DNA of 64,000 bases, taken from contig JALCRQ010000004.1 in NCBI GenBank assembly GCA_022652655.1, positions 1 through 64,000 on the forward strand, given 5' to 3'. Positions 37,670 to 47,594 of the stretch are shown piece by piece (positions within the stretch are counted from its first letter, which is position 1; every line of letters starts with the position of its first letter). The translations under genes were made by a program, and so were the position numbers. This stretch comes from Oscillibacter sp. (GTDB taxonomy: Bacteria > Bacillota > Clostridia > Oscillospirales > Oscillospiraceae). The notes under the pieces were generated by a model that did not search any database, was not told the origin of the DNA, and saw only the letters and a program-made list of their open reading frames with translations.

Positions 37670-37935
37670 AGGGACAAAAAAGCTCACCCCTGAAAAATTC
37701 AGGGGTGAGATACGAATTCGTATTCCACGGTTCCACCCTGCTTGCGCCCCATGGGAGCGCCGCTCGTGTCCTCTGTAACGGGAGGTCCCGTCCCGGCCTA
37801 ATCGGTTTCCCTTTCAGCGGGCGGCTCCGAGGCGGTGGCTGTTCCGATTCCGGCGGGGGCCGCTTTCAGCTGCTGCGGCCCTTCTCTGGCGTCCTTCCCG
37901 GACAGCGTCCTCTTCAACACCTTTTGTGATTGGAA
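37670..37935 (-). ncRNA. T-box leader upstream of thrS
   Basis: Minus strand contains agggtggaaccgtg and a terminator hairpin (ctcacccctgaa..ttcaggggtgag) followed by a T run. Confidence 0.88.
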
Positions 37936-38034
37936 AATACTATAACACGCCGTCCTTTCCCTGTCAAGAAGGTTCCTCGAAAAAAGGCCGGAAATTCATA
38001 TAAAAGGAGAAAAAGATCCTTGACAAAGGGCTGC

Positions 38035-38137
38035 CGTCCGATTATACTTAGGAAGCCGCTTTGAATGGGCAATAAGCGGGACAACCGTCCCCGCCCCCGA
38101 CAGCGAGTCCGTTATAAAGGAAAGGCAGGTGCAAAGT
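38035..38137 (+). ncRNA. Putative ribosomal protein L21 leader
   Basis: Structured-looking 5' UTR with promoter-like sequence (ttgaca at ~38020, attatac at ~38040) directly upstream of rplU. Confidence 0.5.
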
Positions 38138-38449
38138 ATGCACGCAATCATCGAAACCGGCGGCAAGCAGTACACGGTGGCCGAGGGCGACGTCGTTTAC
38201 ATCGAAAAGCTGGAGCAGAACGCAGGTGATCAGATCACCTTCGACCGCGTCCTGGCGGTTCTGGACGACGCGAAGAACATGTTCGGCGCTCCCACTGTGG
38301 AGGGTGCCTCCGTGGCGGCTACGGTCGTGAAGAACGGCAGAGGCAAGAAGATCCGGATCTTCAAGTACAACGCCAAGAAGGGCTACCGCAGGCGTCAGGG
38401 CCATCGTCAGCCGTATACCAAGGTTGAGATCGGCAAGATCTCGGTCTAA
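38138..38449 (+). CDS. rplU: 50S ribosomal protein L21
   Basis: [28 protein letters not shown] track starts at an upstream in-frame ATG. Confidence 0.97.
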   Translation: MHAIIETGGKQYTVAEGDVVYIEKLEQNAGDQITFDRVLAVLDDAKNMFGAPTVEGASVAATVVKNGRGKKIRIFKYNAKKGYRRRQGHRQPYTKVEIGKISV

Positions 38450-38452
38450 AGC

Positions 38453-38782
38453 ATGACTACGGTGACCGTTCACATGGAGGGCGACCGGATTACCGGGTTT
38501 GACTCCGTGGGCCACAGCGGCTATGCCGAGGCGGGCGCGGATATCGTCTGCGCGGCCGTAACCAGCGCGATTCGCCTGGTGGAGGCCACCGTCAACGATG
38601 TGCTGGGCCTGTGCGCTGCCGTAAAAATCAGCGAAGCGGACGCCGCGCTTGCGTTCCGTCTGCCGGGCGGACTGTCCCGGGAGGACGAGTACGCATGCCA
38701 GACGCTTTTGAGCGGACTTCTGGTCTACTTCGCCCAGCTCCATGAGGAGTATCCCAGCAACCTTGAAGTTTTAGAGGGCTGA
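38453..38782 (+). CDS. prp: Ribosomal-processing cysteine protease Prp
   Basis: GHSGYAEAGADIVCAAVT catalytic motif; located between L21 and L27. Confidence 0.95.
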   Translation: MTTVTVHMEGDRITGFDSVGHSGYAEAGADIVCAAVTSAIRLVEATVNDVLGLCAAVKISEADAALAFRLPGGLSREDEYACQTLLSGLLVYFAQLHEEYPSNLEVLEG

Positions 38783-38822
38783 GCCCTCTCCATCATCTTG
38801 AAAGAAAGGATGGTTCGAGATT

Positions 38823-39101
38823 ATGATTCGTATCGGTTTACAGTTCTTTGCCCACAAAAAGGGCGGCGGCTCCACGAAGAACGGCCGTGATTCCGAGGCC
38901 AAGCGCCTGGGCCCCAAGCGGGCGGACGGCCAGTTCGTCAAGGCCGGCAATATTCTGGTTCGTCAGCGCGGCACCCACATTCATCCGGGTGTGAACGTCG
39001 GCAAGGGCAGCGATGACACGCTGTATGCTACCGCCAGCGGCGTTGTGCGCTTTGAGCATCTCGGCAAGGACCGCAAGCAGGTTCACGTTGAGGCGCAGTA
39101 A
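38823..39101 (+). CDS. rpmA: 50S ribosomal protein L27
   Basis: [30 protein letters not shown], including the Prp-cleavable N-terminal extension. Confidence 0.97.
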   Translation: MIRIGLQFFAHKKGGGSTKNGRDSEAKRLGPKRADGQFVKAGNILVRQRGTHIHPGVNVGKGSDDTLYATASGVVRFEHLGKDRKQVHVEAQ

Positions 39102-39113
39102 TTCAGAGAGCGG

Positions 39114-39150
39114 AGAGGCCCGAACAACTTCTGTTCGGGCCTCTTTTTTC
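39114..39150 (+). terminator. Intrinsic terminator after rpmA
   Basis: gaggcccgaacaacttctgttcgggcctctttttt. Confidence 0.85.
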
Positions 39151-39274
39151 AGGCGGGGAGACGCGTGCCGGCTGTGCCGGCATGTTTTTCCCCAATTCAG
39201 ACACACTAGCATCGATTCGATCCGGCCCGCGGCCCGCGGCCGCGCCCGCCGGCAATCCAAACGGAGGTGTTTCC

Positions 39275-40561
39275 ATGGCTTCTCCCTTTCTTGATAAAGT
39301 GCGCATCACGGTTCGCTCCGGAAACGGCGGCAACGGCGTGGTGGCGTTCCACCGGGAAAAATACGTGGCGGCCGGCGGTCCCGACGGCGGAGACGGCGGC
39401 CGGGGCGGCTCCGTGATTCTGCAGGCGGACGACAACATGTCCACGCTGATGGATTTCCGCTACAAGCGCAAATATGTCGCCCCCAACGGGATAGACGGGC
39501 AGAGCTCCCGCAAGTCCGGCAAGGACGGCGCGGATCTGGTGATCCGGGTGCCCCTGGGCACGGTGGTGCGGGATGCCGAATCCGGGGAGATCATGAAGGA
39601 TCTCTCCGACCGCCAGCCCTTCGTTCTCTGCCGGGGCGGCCGGGGCGGCTGGGGCAACATGCACTTCGCCACCCCCACCCGGCAGGTGCCCCGCTTTTCC
39701 AAGGCCGGACTGCCCGGGGAGAGCCACGACGTGATCCTGGAGCTGAAGCTGCTGGCGGACGTGGGACTGGTGGGCTTCCCCAATGTGGGAAAATCCACGC
39801 TGCTCTCCGTGGTCACCCGGGCCCAGCCCCGGATCGCGGACTATCCCTTCACCACCCTCAGCCCCAATCTGGGCGTGGTATACGTGGATGAGGGCCGCTC
39901 CTTTGTCCTGGCCGACATCCCTGGCATCATTGAGGGCGCGTCAAAGGGCGCTGGCCTGGGCCACGATTTCCTCCGGCATATCGACCGCTGCCGGCTGCTG
40001 GTTCACGTGGTGGACGTGTCCGGCAGCGAGGGCCGGGATCCGGCGGAGGATTTCGACGCCATCAATGCCGAGCTCCGGCAATACAGCGGGGAACTGGCGT
40101 CCCGGCCGCAGATCGTGGTCGCCAACAAGGCCGACATTCTGACCGATCCGGAGAATCTCACAAAGCTCCGGGCCCGGGCGGAGGCGCAGGGGTACCCGTT
40201 TTTCGTCCTCTCCGCCGCGGCCCATCAGGGTACCCGCGAGCTGGTGAACAAGATCAGCGAGATGCTCTCCGTGCTGCCGCCGGTGAAGGTGTTCGAGGCG
40301 GACTACGTGCCCAAGGCGCCGGATACCGATTTGTCCGGGCCCATGGAGATCCGGCGGACGGCGGACGGCCACACCTGGATGGTGGAGGGCCCGCAGCTCC
40401 AGCGCCTGATGGGCAACATCAACTTCTCCGATTACGAAAGCCGCATGTTCTTCGACAAGGCCCTGCGGGAATCGGGACTTTTCACCCGGCTGGAGGAGAT
40501 GGGCATCGAGGACGGCGACACGGTGTCCATGAACGGCTTTGAATTTGAGTATCAGCGGTAA
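39275..40561 (+). CDS. obgE: GTPase ObgE/CgtA
   Basis: MASPFLDKVRITVRSGNGGNGVVAFHREKYVAAGGPDGGDGG; LVGFPNVGKSTLL; ADIPGIIEGASKGAGLGHDFLRHI. Confidence 0.97.
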   Translation: MASPFLDKVRITVRSGNGGNGVVAFHREKYVAAGGPDGGDGGRGGSVILQADDNMSTLMDFRYKRKYVAPNGIDGQSSRKSGKDGADLVIRVPLGTVVRDAESGEIMKDLSDRQPFVLCRGGRGGWGNMHFATPTRQVPRFSKAGLPGESHDVILELKLLADVGLVGFPNVGKSTLLSVVTRAQPRIADYPFTTLSPNLGVVYVDEGRSFVLADIPGIIEGASKGAGLGHDFLRHIDRCRLLVHVVDVSGSEGRDPAEDFDAINAELRQYSGELASRPQIVVANKADILTDPENLTKLRARAEAQGYPFFVLSAAAHQGTRELVNKISEMLSVLPPVKVFEADYVPKAPDTDLSGPMEIRRTADGHTWMVEGPQLQRLMGNINFSDYESRMFFDKALRESGLFTRLEEMGIEDGDTVSMNGFEFEYQR

Positions 40562-40586
40562 CCGAACCGGTGCTGGCTGACGGGAA

Positions 40587-40630
40587 ACCCCGCCGGAACG
40601 CAGAAGCGTCTGCGTTCCGGCGGGGTTTTT
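40587..40630. terminator. Bidirectional intrinsic terminator
   Basis: aaaccccgccggaacgcagaagcgtctgcgttccggcggggttttt. Confidence 0.9.
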
Positions 40631-40656
40631 GGCGGCTTTTTCGGGATCGGGCGGCG

Positions 40657-42039
40657 TCAGACGGACTGGCCCGGGCCGGATTTCGCCTCTGCCGGCGGTC
40701 CGGCCTTCAGCATCCGCAGCTCCCGCAGCTGCAGGGGAATGGAACAGGCAAAGACCAGCAGATCGGCGATGGGCTGGGCCATTTGGACGCCCAGCATATT
40801 GAACCGGATGGGCAGGAGCCACAGCAGGGGAATGAGAAAAATGCCCTGGCGGGCCATGGCCAGAAACGTGGCGGGAACGGTGCGGTTGATGGTCTGCATC
40901 ATCATATTGCTCATCATGACCCAGCCGTTGAGGGCGAAGGTCAGGCACTGGAGCCGCAGCGCCAGCGCGCCGTAGGCGATGACCTGGGGGTCGTCCCGGA
41001 ATACGCCCACGATCTGGGGCGCAAAGATCCCGCCCAGAACGGAGGCGGCGATCAGCAGCCCCGTAGAGGCCTTGACGCAGAACCAGAAGCCCCGGCGGAC
41101 GCGGTCCCACAGCCCGGCCCCGTAGTTGAAGCCGCACACGGGCTGAAAGCCCTGTCCGAAGCCGATGAGCGCGGACACGGCCGTCATCATGGCCCGGGAT
41201 ACCACCGTCATGGCGGCGATGGCGGCGTCGCCGTACAGTCCGGCGGCGTGGTTGAGCACAATGGCCCCTACGGAGTTAAGGCTCTGCCGGGTGAGGGAGG
41301 GCAGTCCGCCCCGGAGAATTTCCACAAAATACTCCTTCCGAAACCGGACCATCCGCAGGTCGATGCGCAGGTTGCCGCCCCGGGAGCAGCCCACCAGCAG
41401 CAGGCAGAAGCTGAGAAACTGGCTGATCACCGTGGCCAGAGCGGCTCCGGTGATCCCCATGTGAAAGCCGAAGATCAGCAGGGGATCCAGTCCGATGTTC
41501 AAAACCGCCCCCACGAAAATGCCCACCATGCCATAGACGGCGCTGCCCTGAAAGCGGAGCTGATTGTTCAGCACCAGGGAGGAGGTCATCCACGGCGCCC
41601 CCAGCAGAATGACGCGGATGTAGCTTTTGGCGTAGGGCAGAATCGTCTCCGTGGAACCCAAAAGACGGCTGAGGGGCGTCAGAAAGAGCTCTCCCAGAAG
41701 AAGCAGCGCGGCGCCGCAGAGCATGGAGAGGAAAAAGCCGGTGGCGGCCATCCGGGAGGCACCCTCGCTGCTCTGCTTGCCCAGCTCCCGGGAGATGTAG
41801 TTCCCGGAACCGTGGCCGAAGAAAAAGCCGATGGCCTGAATGATGGCCATCAGGGAGAACGCCACGCCCACGGCGCCGGTGGCGCTGTTGCTGCCCAGCC
41901 TGCCCACGAAAAAGGTGTCCGCCATGTTGTAGAAGGCGGTGATCAGCATGCTGATGATGCAGGGCACCGATAAAGAGCAGATCAGCGGCCCCACGGGCCG
42001 GGCCGTCATCTGCTCAAATTTTTCCTCCCGTCTGTCCAC
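40657..42039 (-). CDS. MATE family efflux transporter
   Basis: 12-TM; PVGPLICSLSVPCIISMLITAFYNMADTFFVGRLG. Confidence 0.93.
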   Translation of the reverse strand: MDRREEKFEQMTARPVGPLICSLSVPCIISMLITAFYNMADTFFVGRLGSNSATGAVGVAFSLMAIIQAIGFFFGHGSGNYISRELGKQSSEGASRMAATGFFLSMLCGAALLLLGELFLTPLSRLLGSTETILPYAKSYIRVILLGAPWMTSSLVLNNQLRFQGSAVYGMVGIFVGAVLNIGLDPLLIFGFHMGITGAALATVISQFLSFCLLLVGCSRGGNLRIDLRMVRFRKEYFVEILRGGLPSLTRQSLNSVGAIVLNHAAGLYGDAAIAAMTVVSRAMMTAVSALIGFGQGFQPVCGFNYGAGLWDRVRRGFWFCVKASTGLLIAASVLGGIFAPQIVGVFRDDPQVIAYGALALRLQCLTFALNGWVMMSNMMMQTINRTVPATFLAMARQGIFLIPLLWLLPIRFNMLGVQMAQPIADLLVFACSIPLQLRELRMLKAGPPAEAKSGPGQSV

Positions 42040-42110
42040 TGTTATCTCCCTCCGTCCTGCGCAAAAATGTTCCGGCTGCCCTGCGGGGGCAGCCGGAGAC
42101 CTCTCCCGGT

Positions 42111-43340
42111 TCAGACCACCTGAAAGAGGTAAAATTTGAGATATTCGGTTTCCTCCACGCCCCAGAGAATGGGGTGGTCGCAGCTCTGCTGGCGCGCCTC
42201 CACCTGCCGCAGCTGTACGTCCGCATCCCGGGCCGCGTCCCGGAGCATCTGGACAAACCGCTCCTCCGTGGCGAAATGGGAGCAGGAGCAGGTGGCGAGG
42301 TAGCCGCCCCGGGGCAGCAGCTTCATAGCGCGGTAGTTGATCTCCCGATAACCCGCCATGGCATTGTACACCGTTTTCCGGGACTTTGTGAAGGCCGGGG
42401 GGTCCAGGATGATGAAATCGTATTTCCGCGGCTGGGTCTCCAGCTGGGGAAGCAGGTCAAACACGTTGGCGCACAGGCAGTCCACCGTTTCACCGAAGCC
42501 GTTGCGTTCCGCGTTGGCCCGGGCCATCTCCACCGCGGCCTGGGAGACGTCCACGGCGGTGACATGGGCCGCCCCGCCGGCGGCCGCGTTCAGGGCAAAG
42601 GAGCCGGTGTGGGTGAAGCAGTCCAGCACGGTGCGGCCCCGGGCCAGCCGGGCCACCGCCTGCCGGTTGAACTTCTGATCCAGGAAAAAGCCGGTTTTCT
42701 GGCCGTTTTCCACATCCACCAGGTACCGGATGCCGTTTTCGGTGATCTCCGTCACAGCGGATGCCGGAGGCTCCTCTCCGGGCAGGCGAAACCAGCCCTT
42801 TCCCTGGACGAGCCCCTCTTTTTCCCGCAGCGCCTCATCGTTGCGCTCATAAACGCCGGATATGGCCTGCCCGTCCTCCCGGAGGATCTGCACCAGCCGC
42901 GTCAGCAGAAAATCCTTGCGCAGCTCCATTCCCACGGAGAGCACCTGTACGGAGAGGAGCGCACCGAAGCGGTCCACCGTGAGCCCCGGAAACGCATCCG
43001 CCTCGCCGAAAATGATCCGGCAGCAGGCGAGATCCTCCGGACGCAGCACGGACTTGCGGTATTCCCAGGCCCAGCGGAGCCGCCGGTCCCAGAAGGCCTC
43101 GTCGAACCGGTCGTTGGCGTTGCGGGAGATGAGCCGCACCCGGATCTTGGACTGCCGGGAGAAAAGCCCCGTGCCCAGATACCGGTCCCGGCGGCCCAGC
43201 ACGTCCACCAGCCCCCCGTTGGCGCACTCCCCCTCCATGGAGGTGATCTCCTCACCGTAGACCCACGGGTGCCCCCGCAGTAGAGAGGCCTCCGCCTTGG
43301 GCGTGACGGTGCAGCTGGGATAGGTGCGCACTGTTTTCAT
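42111..43340 (-). CDS. Class I SAM-dependent rRNA methyltransferase (RlmI-like, PUA domain)
   Basis: HPWVYGEEI PUA; VLDCFTHTGSFALNAA; FIILDPPAFTKSRKTV. Confidence 0.92.
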   Translation of the reverse strand: MKTVRTYPSCTVTPKAEASLLRGHPWVYGEEITSMEGECANGGLVDVLGRRDRYLGTGLFSRQSKIRVRLISRNANDRFDEAFWDRRLRWAWEYRKSVLRPEDLACCRIIFGEADAFPGLTVDRFGALLSVQVLSVGMELRKDFLLTRLVQILREDGQAISGVYERNDEALREKEGLVQGKGWFRLPGEEPPASAVTEITENGIRYLVDVENGQKTGFFLDQKFNRQAVARLARGRTVLDCFTHTGSFALNAAAGGAAHVTAVDVSQAAVEMARANAERNGFGETVDCLCANVFDLLPQLETQPRKYDFIILDPPAFTKSRKTVYNAMAGYREINYRAMKLLPRGGYLATCSCSHFATEERFVQMLRDAARDADVQLRQVEARQQSCDHPILWGVEETEYLKFYLFQVV

Positions 43341-43453
43341 AGTTCAACCGGTCCTTTCCTTTTCTGACCAGAGAAGTTTAGCACATTTTCTGCCGGATTG
43401 CCACATAAATAAAAAGAAGGATTCGGAACTTTCGGCAGAAAGGGGACAGCAAA

Positions 43454-44197
43454 ATGCCCATCATCTATCTGAGCCCGTCCACACAGGAGTGGAACGCCTA
43501 TGTGACCGGCAGCGGCTCCGAGGAGTACAATATGAATCTGCTGGCGGACGCCATGACGCCGTATCTGCTCTCCAACGGGATTCAGTTCACCAGAAACACG
43601 CCGGATATGACGGCGGCCTCGTCCATCCGGCAGGCCAACCAGGGCTATTACGATTTCTACCTGGCCCTGCACTCCAACGCGTCGGGGGAGGGGCGCTACG
43701 GGGAAAACCGCGGCATCATCGTGTTCTATTACCCGGGCAGCGCCGAGGGGCAGCGGGCGGCGGAGATTTTCGCGAAAAACCTCCGGGACGTCTATCCGCT
43801 GCCCGGCAAGGTGCGCACCCAGTCCACCACCGCCCTGGGCGAGGTGCGCCAGCCGAAATTCCCCGCCGTGCTCATTGAAATCGGCTACCACGACAACTAT
43901 GCCGACGCCGCCTGGGTGGAGTCCCACATGGACGTCCTGGCGCAGAACCTGGTGCTGTCGCTGACGGAGTACTTCGGGCTGCCCTTTATCTGGCCCATGG
44001 AGGTGCGCTACGGGACGGTGGCGGTGGAATCCGGCACGCTGAATCTCCGGAGCTATCCCTCCGACAGCGGCACGGTGCTGGCCAACATGTCCGGCGGCGC
44101 CTCCGTCAGCGTGTATGGAGAGTGGCGGGGCTGGTATGTGGTGCACTACGGAATCTACGTCGGATACGCGGCGGCGGCCTATATTTTGCTGCCGTAA
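43454..44197 (+). CDS. N-acetylmuramoyl-L-alanine amidase (Amidase_3) with C-terminal SH3 domain
   Basis: FYLALHSNASG; AVLIEIGYHDNYADAAW; SH3 VESGTLNLRSYPSDSGTVLANMSGGASVSVYGEWRGWYVVHYG. No signal peptide visible. Confidence 0.88.
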   Translation: MPIIYLSPSTQEWNAYVTGSGSEEYNMNLLADAMTPYLLSNGIQFTRNTPDMTAASSIRQANQGYYDFYLALHSNASGEGRYGENRGIIVFYYPGSAEGQRAAEIFAKNLRDVYPLPGKVRTQSTTALGEVRQPKFPAVLIEIGYHDNYADAAWVESHMDVLAQNLVLSLTEYFGLPFIWPMEVRYGTVAVESGTLNLRSYPSDSGTVLANMSGGASVSVYGEWRGWYVVHYGIYVGYAAAAYILLP

Positions 44198-44381
44198 AAA
44201 ATCATTTACATAAAAAGACAGTTTTCCTTGACAGTCCGCCTGCAAACGCTTAAACTGAAAAAGGAATTTTATCGGAAGATCTAGGGGGATGTTCCGGTTC
44301 TTTTCTGAAAACGCGGGCTGTCCGGCCCGCCGCAATGAAAACAAACAGGGAGAAATCCCGGAGACAGGAGGTCGTCCAATC

Positions 44382-45932
44382 GTGGATCCAGTGACAATCG
44401 TAATCGCGCTCATCACGCTGATTGTCGGCTGTGCGGTTGGCTTCCCTCTCGGCATTCGCTACCGTAAGAAGGTATCTGAAAAGGAAATCTCAAGCGCGGA
44501 GAACGAAGGAAAGCGCATTATCAACGAGGCAATCCGCAGCGCGGAGTCGAAAAAGCGCGAGGCATTGCTGGAGGCCAAAGAGGAGATTTTAAAGAACCGC
44601 AGCGAGTATGAGAAGGAAGTAAAGGAACGCAGAGCGGACTTGCAGCGTCAGGAAAACCGGCTGCAGCAAAAGGAAGAAACTATCGACCGCAAGACGGAGG
44701 CCATTGAGAAGAAAGAGGATTCTCTGGCGTCCAAGCACGCGGCCATCGACAAAGAGACCGAGGAAATCAAGCTCGTCAAGCGCAGCCAGACGGAGATGCT
44801 GGAGAAAATTTCCGGCTTCACCGCCGAGGAGGCCAAGAAGTATCTCATCGATCAGGTGGAGTCCGAGGTGACCCATGACGCCGCCGTGAAGATCAAGGAG
44901 ATCGAGGCCCGCATGAAGGAAGAGTGCGACACCCGCGCCCGCGAGGTGGTGGCTCAGGCCATCCAGCGCTGTGCCGCAGACCAGGTGGCCGAGATGACCG
45001 TCAGTGTGGTTCCCCTGCCCAATGACGAGATGAAAGGCCGCATTATCGGCCGCGAGGGCCGCAACATCCGCACCATCGAAACGCTGACCGGCGTGGATCT
45101 CATCATCGACGATACGCCGGAGGCCATTACCGTCAGCTGCTTTGAGCCGGTGCGCCGCGAGGTGGCGCGTCTGGCCCTGGAAAAGCTCATCGCCGACGGC
45201 CGCATCCATCCCACCCACATCGAGGAGATGGTGGAGAAGGCCCGCCGGGAGGTGGACGCCACCATCAAATCCGAGGGCGAGCGCGCCACGTTTGAAACCG
45301 GCGTCCGGGGCGTGCATCCGGAGCTCATCAAGATGCTGGGCCGGCTGCACTACCGCACCAGCTACGGCCAGAACGTGCTGCAGCACTCCATCGAGGTCAG
45401 CCACATCGCCGGCATGATGGCCGCCGAGCTGGGCGCCGACGTGCAGAGCGCCAAACGCGCCGGCCTGCTCCACGACATCGGCAAGTCCGTGGATCACGAG
45501 ATGGAGGGCACCCATGTGGCCCTGGGCGTGGAGTTCGCCAAAAAGTACAAGGAGAAGGACGACATCGTCCACGCCATCGAGGCCCACCACAACGACGTGG
45601 AGCCCAGAACCGTCATCGCCTGCCTGGTGCAGGCGGCGGACGCGATTTCCGCGGCCCGGCCCGGTGCCCGCCGCGAGAATCTGGAGAACTATATCAAGCG
45701 TCTGGAGCAGCTGGAATCCATCGCCACCTCCTTCCAGGGCGTGGAGAAGGCGTATGCCATTCAGGCCGGCCGCGAGGTGCGGGTGATGGTAAAGCCGGAG
45801 CAGGTCAGCGAGGATCAGATGGTGCTCCTGGCCCGGGATCTGGCCAAGAAGATCGAGGAGGAAATGGAATACCCCGGTCAGATCAAGGTCCATATCCTGC
45901 GGGAGACCACAGCCGTAGAGTACGCAAAATAA
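44382..45932 (+). CDS. rny: Ribonuclease Y
   Basis: GTG 44382 with acaggagg; N-terminal TM, KH ([34 protein letters not shown]) and HD ([16 protein letters not shown]). Confidence 0.97.
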   Translation: MDPVTIVIALITLIVGCAVGFPLGIRYRKKVSEKEISSAENEGKRIINEAIRSAESKKREALLEAKEEILKNRSEYEKEVKERRADLQRQENRLQQKEETIDRKTEAIEKKEDSLASKHAAIDKETEEIKLVKRSQTEMLEKISGFTAEEAKKYLIDQVESEVTHDAAVKIKEIEARMKEECDTRAREVVAQAIQRCAADQVAEMTVSVVPLPNDEMKGRIIGREGRNIRTIETLTGVDLIIDDTPEAITVSCFEPVRREVARLALEKLIADGRIHPTHIEEMVEKARREVDATIKSEGERATFETGVRGVHPELIKMLGRLHYRTSYGQNVLQHSIEVSHIAGMMAAELGADVQSAKRAGLLHDIGKSVDHEMEGTHVALGVEFAKKYKEKDDIVHAIEAHHNDVEPRTVIACLVQAADAISAARPGARRENLENYIKRLEQLESIATSFQGVEKAYAIQAGREVRVMVKPEQVSEDQMVLLARDLAKKIEEEMEYPGQIKVHILRETTAVEYAK

Positions 45933-45940
45933 CAAAACCG

Positions 45941-45978
45941 CCGGGCGGAGCGTTTGCTCCGCCCGACAGTTTTTTAAA
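45941..45978 (+). terminator. Intrinsic terminator after rny
   Basis: cgggcggagcgtttgctccgcccgacagtttttt. Confidence 0.85.
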
Positions 45979-46193
45979 ACAGCCCAGGGCGCGTCCGCCG
46001 GCGGGAGACTGTCCGCTTCCGGGAAATTTTCCGTGCCTTTTCCGCCGTGACAGCAGGGCGGCGGGGAACGGCGTCACGATTCGGACACGGAAAGAACAGA
46101 CCGGGAACCGCTCTTTTTTGAAAAAGAGTTTTCATCCTCCGCGGAATTTGCTATACTATCCCCAAAGGGCAGCGGTATGCTGCGGGAGGCACT

Positions 46194-46967
46194 ATGGAAC
46201 TGCACATTTTGGCGGTGGGCGATCTGGTCGGTGAAAACGGCCTCGCCCACCTGGAGAAAAATCTTCGGTCGCTCCAGCGGCTCAAGGGAATCACCTTCAC
46301 CGTGGTGAACGGCGAAAACGTGTCCGGCGTGGGGCTGACGCCCCAGCAGGCGGAACGGATCTACGATGCCGGAGCGGATGTGGTGACGCTGGGAAACCAC
46401 ACCTTCGGACGCCAGCAGATCGCCCCGTTTCTGGACGATACGTCCTGGCTGCTGCGCCCCGCCAATTATACCGGCCGGGCGCCGGGACGGGGCTGGAGCA
46501 TTTACGAGCGTGGGGCGGTGAGTTTCCGAGTGGTGAATCTCATCGGCCGCTGCGGCCTGGACTTTAACGCGGACAACCCCTTTACCGTCATGGACGCCGT
46601 TTTGAAGCAGGGACGGGCCACCTTCACACTGGTGGACTTCCACGCGGAGGCCACCAGCGAAAAGCTGGCTATGAGCTATTATCTGGATGGACGGGTGTCC
46701 GCCCTCTGGGGGACGCATACCCATGTTCCCACAGCGGACGAGCAGGTCTGCCGGAAGGGAACCGGCTATATCACGGATCTGGGGATGACCGGCGCAGTGG
46801 ATTCGGTGCTGGGCATCCGGTGGGAGCAGTCGGTGGAGAAATTCCTGGGCGGGCTGCCCGGGCGCTACGCCGCGGCGGAGGGCCCCTGCAAGCTGCAGGG
46901 CGCCGTCTTTACCCTGGACAGCTCCACCGGCCTGTGCACCGCCGTGGAGCGGGTGGATCTGCGCTGA
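46194..46967 (+). CDS. ymdB: YmdB/TIGR00282 family metallophosphoesterase
   Basis: GDLVGENGLAHLEKNL; NGENVSGVGLT; TLGNHTFGRQQI; GTHTHVPTADEQ. Confidence 0.93.
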   Translation: MELHILAVGDLVGENGLAHLEKNLRSLQRLKGITFTVVNGENVSGVGLTPQQAERIYDAGADVVTLGNHTFGRQQIAPFLDDTSWLLRPANYTGRAPGRGWSIYERGAVSFRVVNLIGRCGLDFNADNPFTVMDAVLKQGRATFTLVDFHAEATSEKLAMSYYLDGRVSALWGTHTHVPTADEQVCRKGTGYITDLGMTGAVDSVLGIRWEQSVEKFLGGLPGRYAAAEGPCKLQGAVFTLDSSTGLCTAVERVDLR

Positions 46968-47052
46968 GCGCCAATTTCAGAAAATCCGGCTGTCCGGAGG
47001 GCAGCGCTGCCCCGGGGCGGGCCAATAAAAAAGTGGAAAGAGAGAAGCTGTT

Positions 47053-47538
47053 ATGTCGATTGAAAAGGTGAGAGAGTATTTCAAGCAGTATGGAGTGGAA
47101 GATCGCATTCAGGAATTTCCCGTCTCCTCCGCCACGGTGGAGCTGGCGGCCCAGGCCCTGCAGGTGGAGGGCGCACGGATTGCCAAGACCATGAGCTTCA
47201 AGCTCCAGGATCGGGTGCTGCTGGTGGTCTGTGCCGGTGATACCAAAGTTGACAACCGCCGCTACAAGGACGAGTTCGGCGGCAAAGCCACCATGCTGAG
47301 CTTTGACGAGGCGGCCGTGCGGGTGGGCCACGCCGTGGGCGGCGTGTGTCCCTTCGCGGTGCCGGAGGACGTGGAGGTCTATCTGGACGTCTCCATGAAG
47401 CGGTTTCACACCGTCTATCCCGCGGCCGGGAGCAGCAACAGTGCCATCGAGCTGACCATGGACGAGCTGGAAAAATATTCAAAATGCCGGAAATGGGTGG
47501 ACGTGTGCAAGGGCTGGCGTCCGGAGGAGCAGGCCTAA
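47053..47538 (+). CDS. YbaK/EbsC family (aminoacyl-tRNA deacylase-like) protein
   Basis: SATVELAAQALQVEGARIAKTMSFKL...; VGGVCPFAVPEDVEVYLD. Confidence 0.9.
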   Translation: MSIEKVREYFKQYGVEDRIQEFPVSSATVELAAQALQVEGARIAKTMSFKLQDRVLLVVCAGDTKVDNRRYKDEFGGKATMLSFDEAAVRVGHAVGGVCPFAVPEDVEVYLDVSMKRFHTVYPAAGSSNSAIELTMDELEKYSKCRKWVDVCKGWRPEEQA

Positions 47539-47594
47539 AGACGGCGGTTCTGCCGGGCGGGAGCCCGGAAATGCTGCGATAGGAGGGGAAGCGG

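Noticed and set aside
36199-37929. 576-aa plus-strand ORF opposite thrS
   Set aside because: Shadow ORF opposite a clear ThrRS and its T-box leader.
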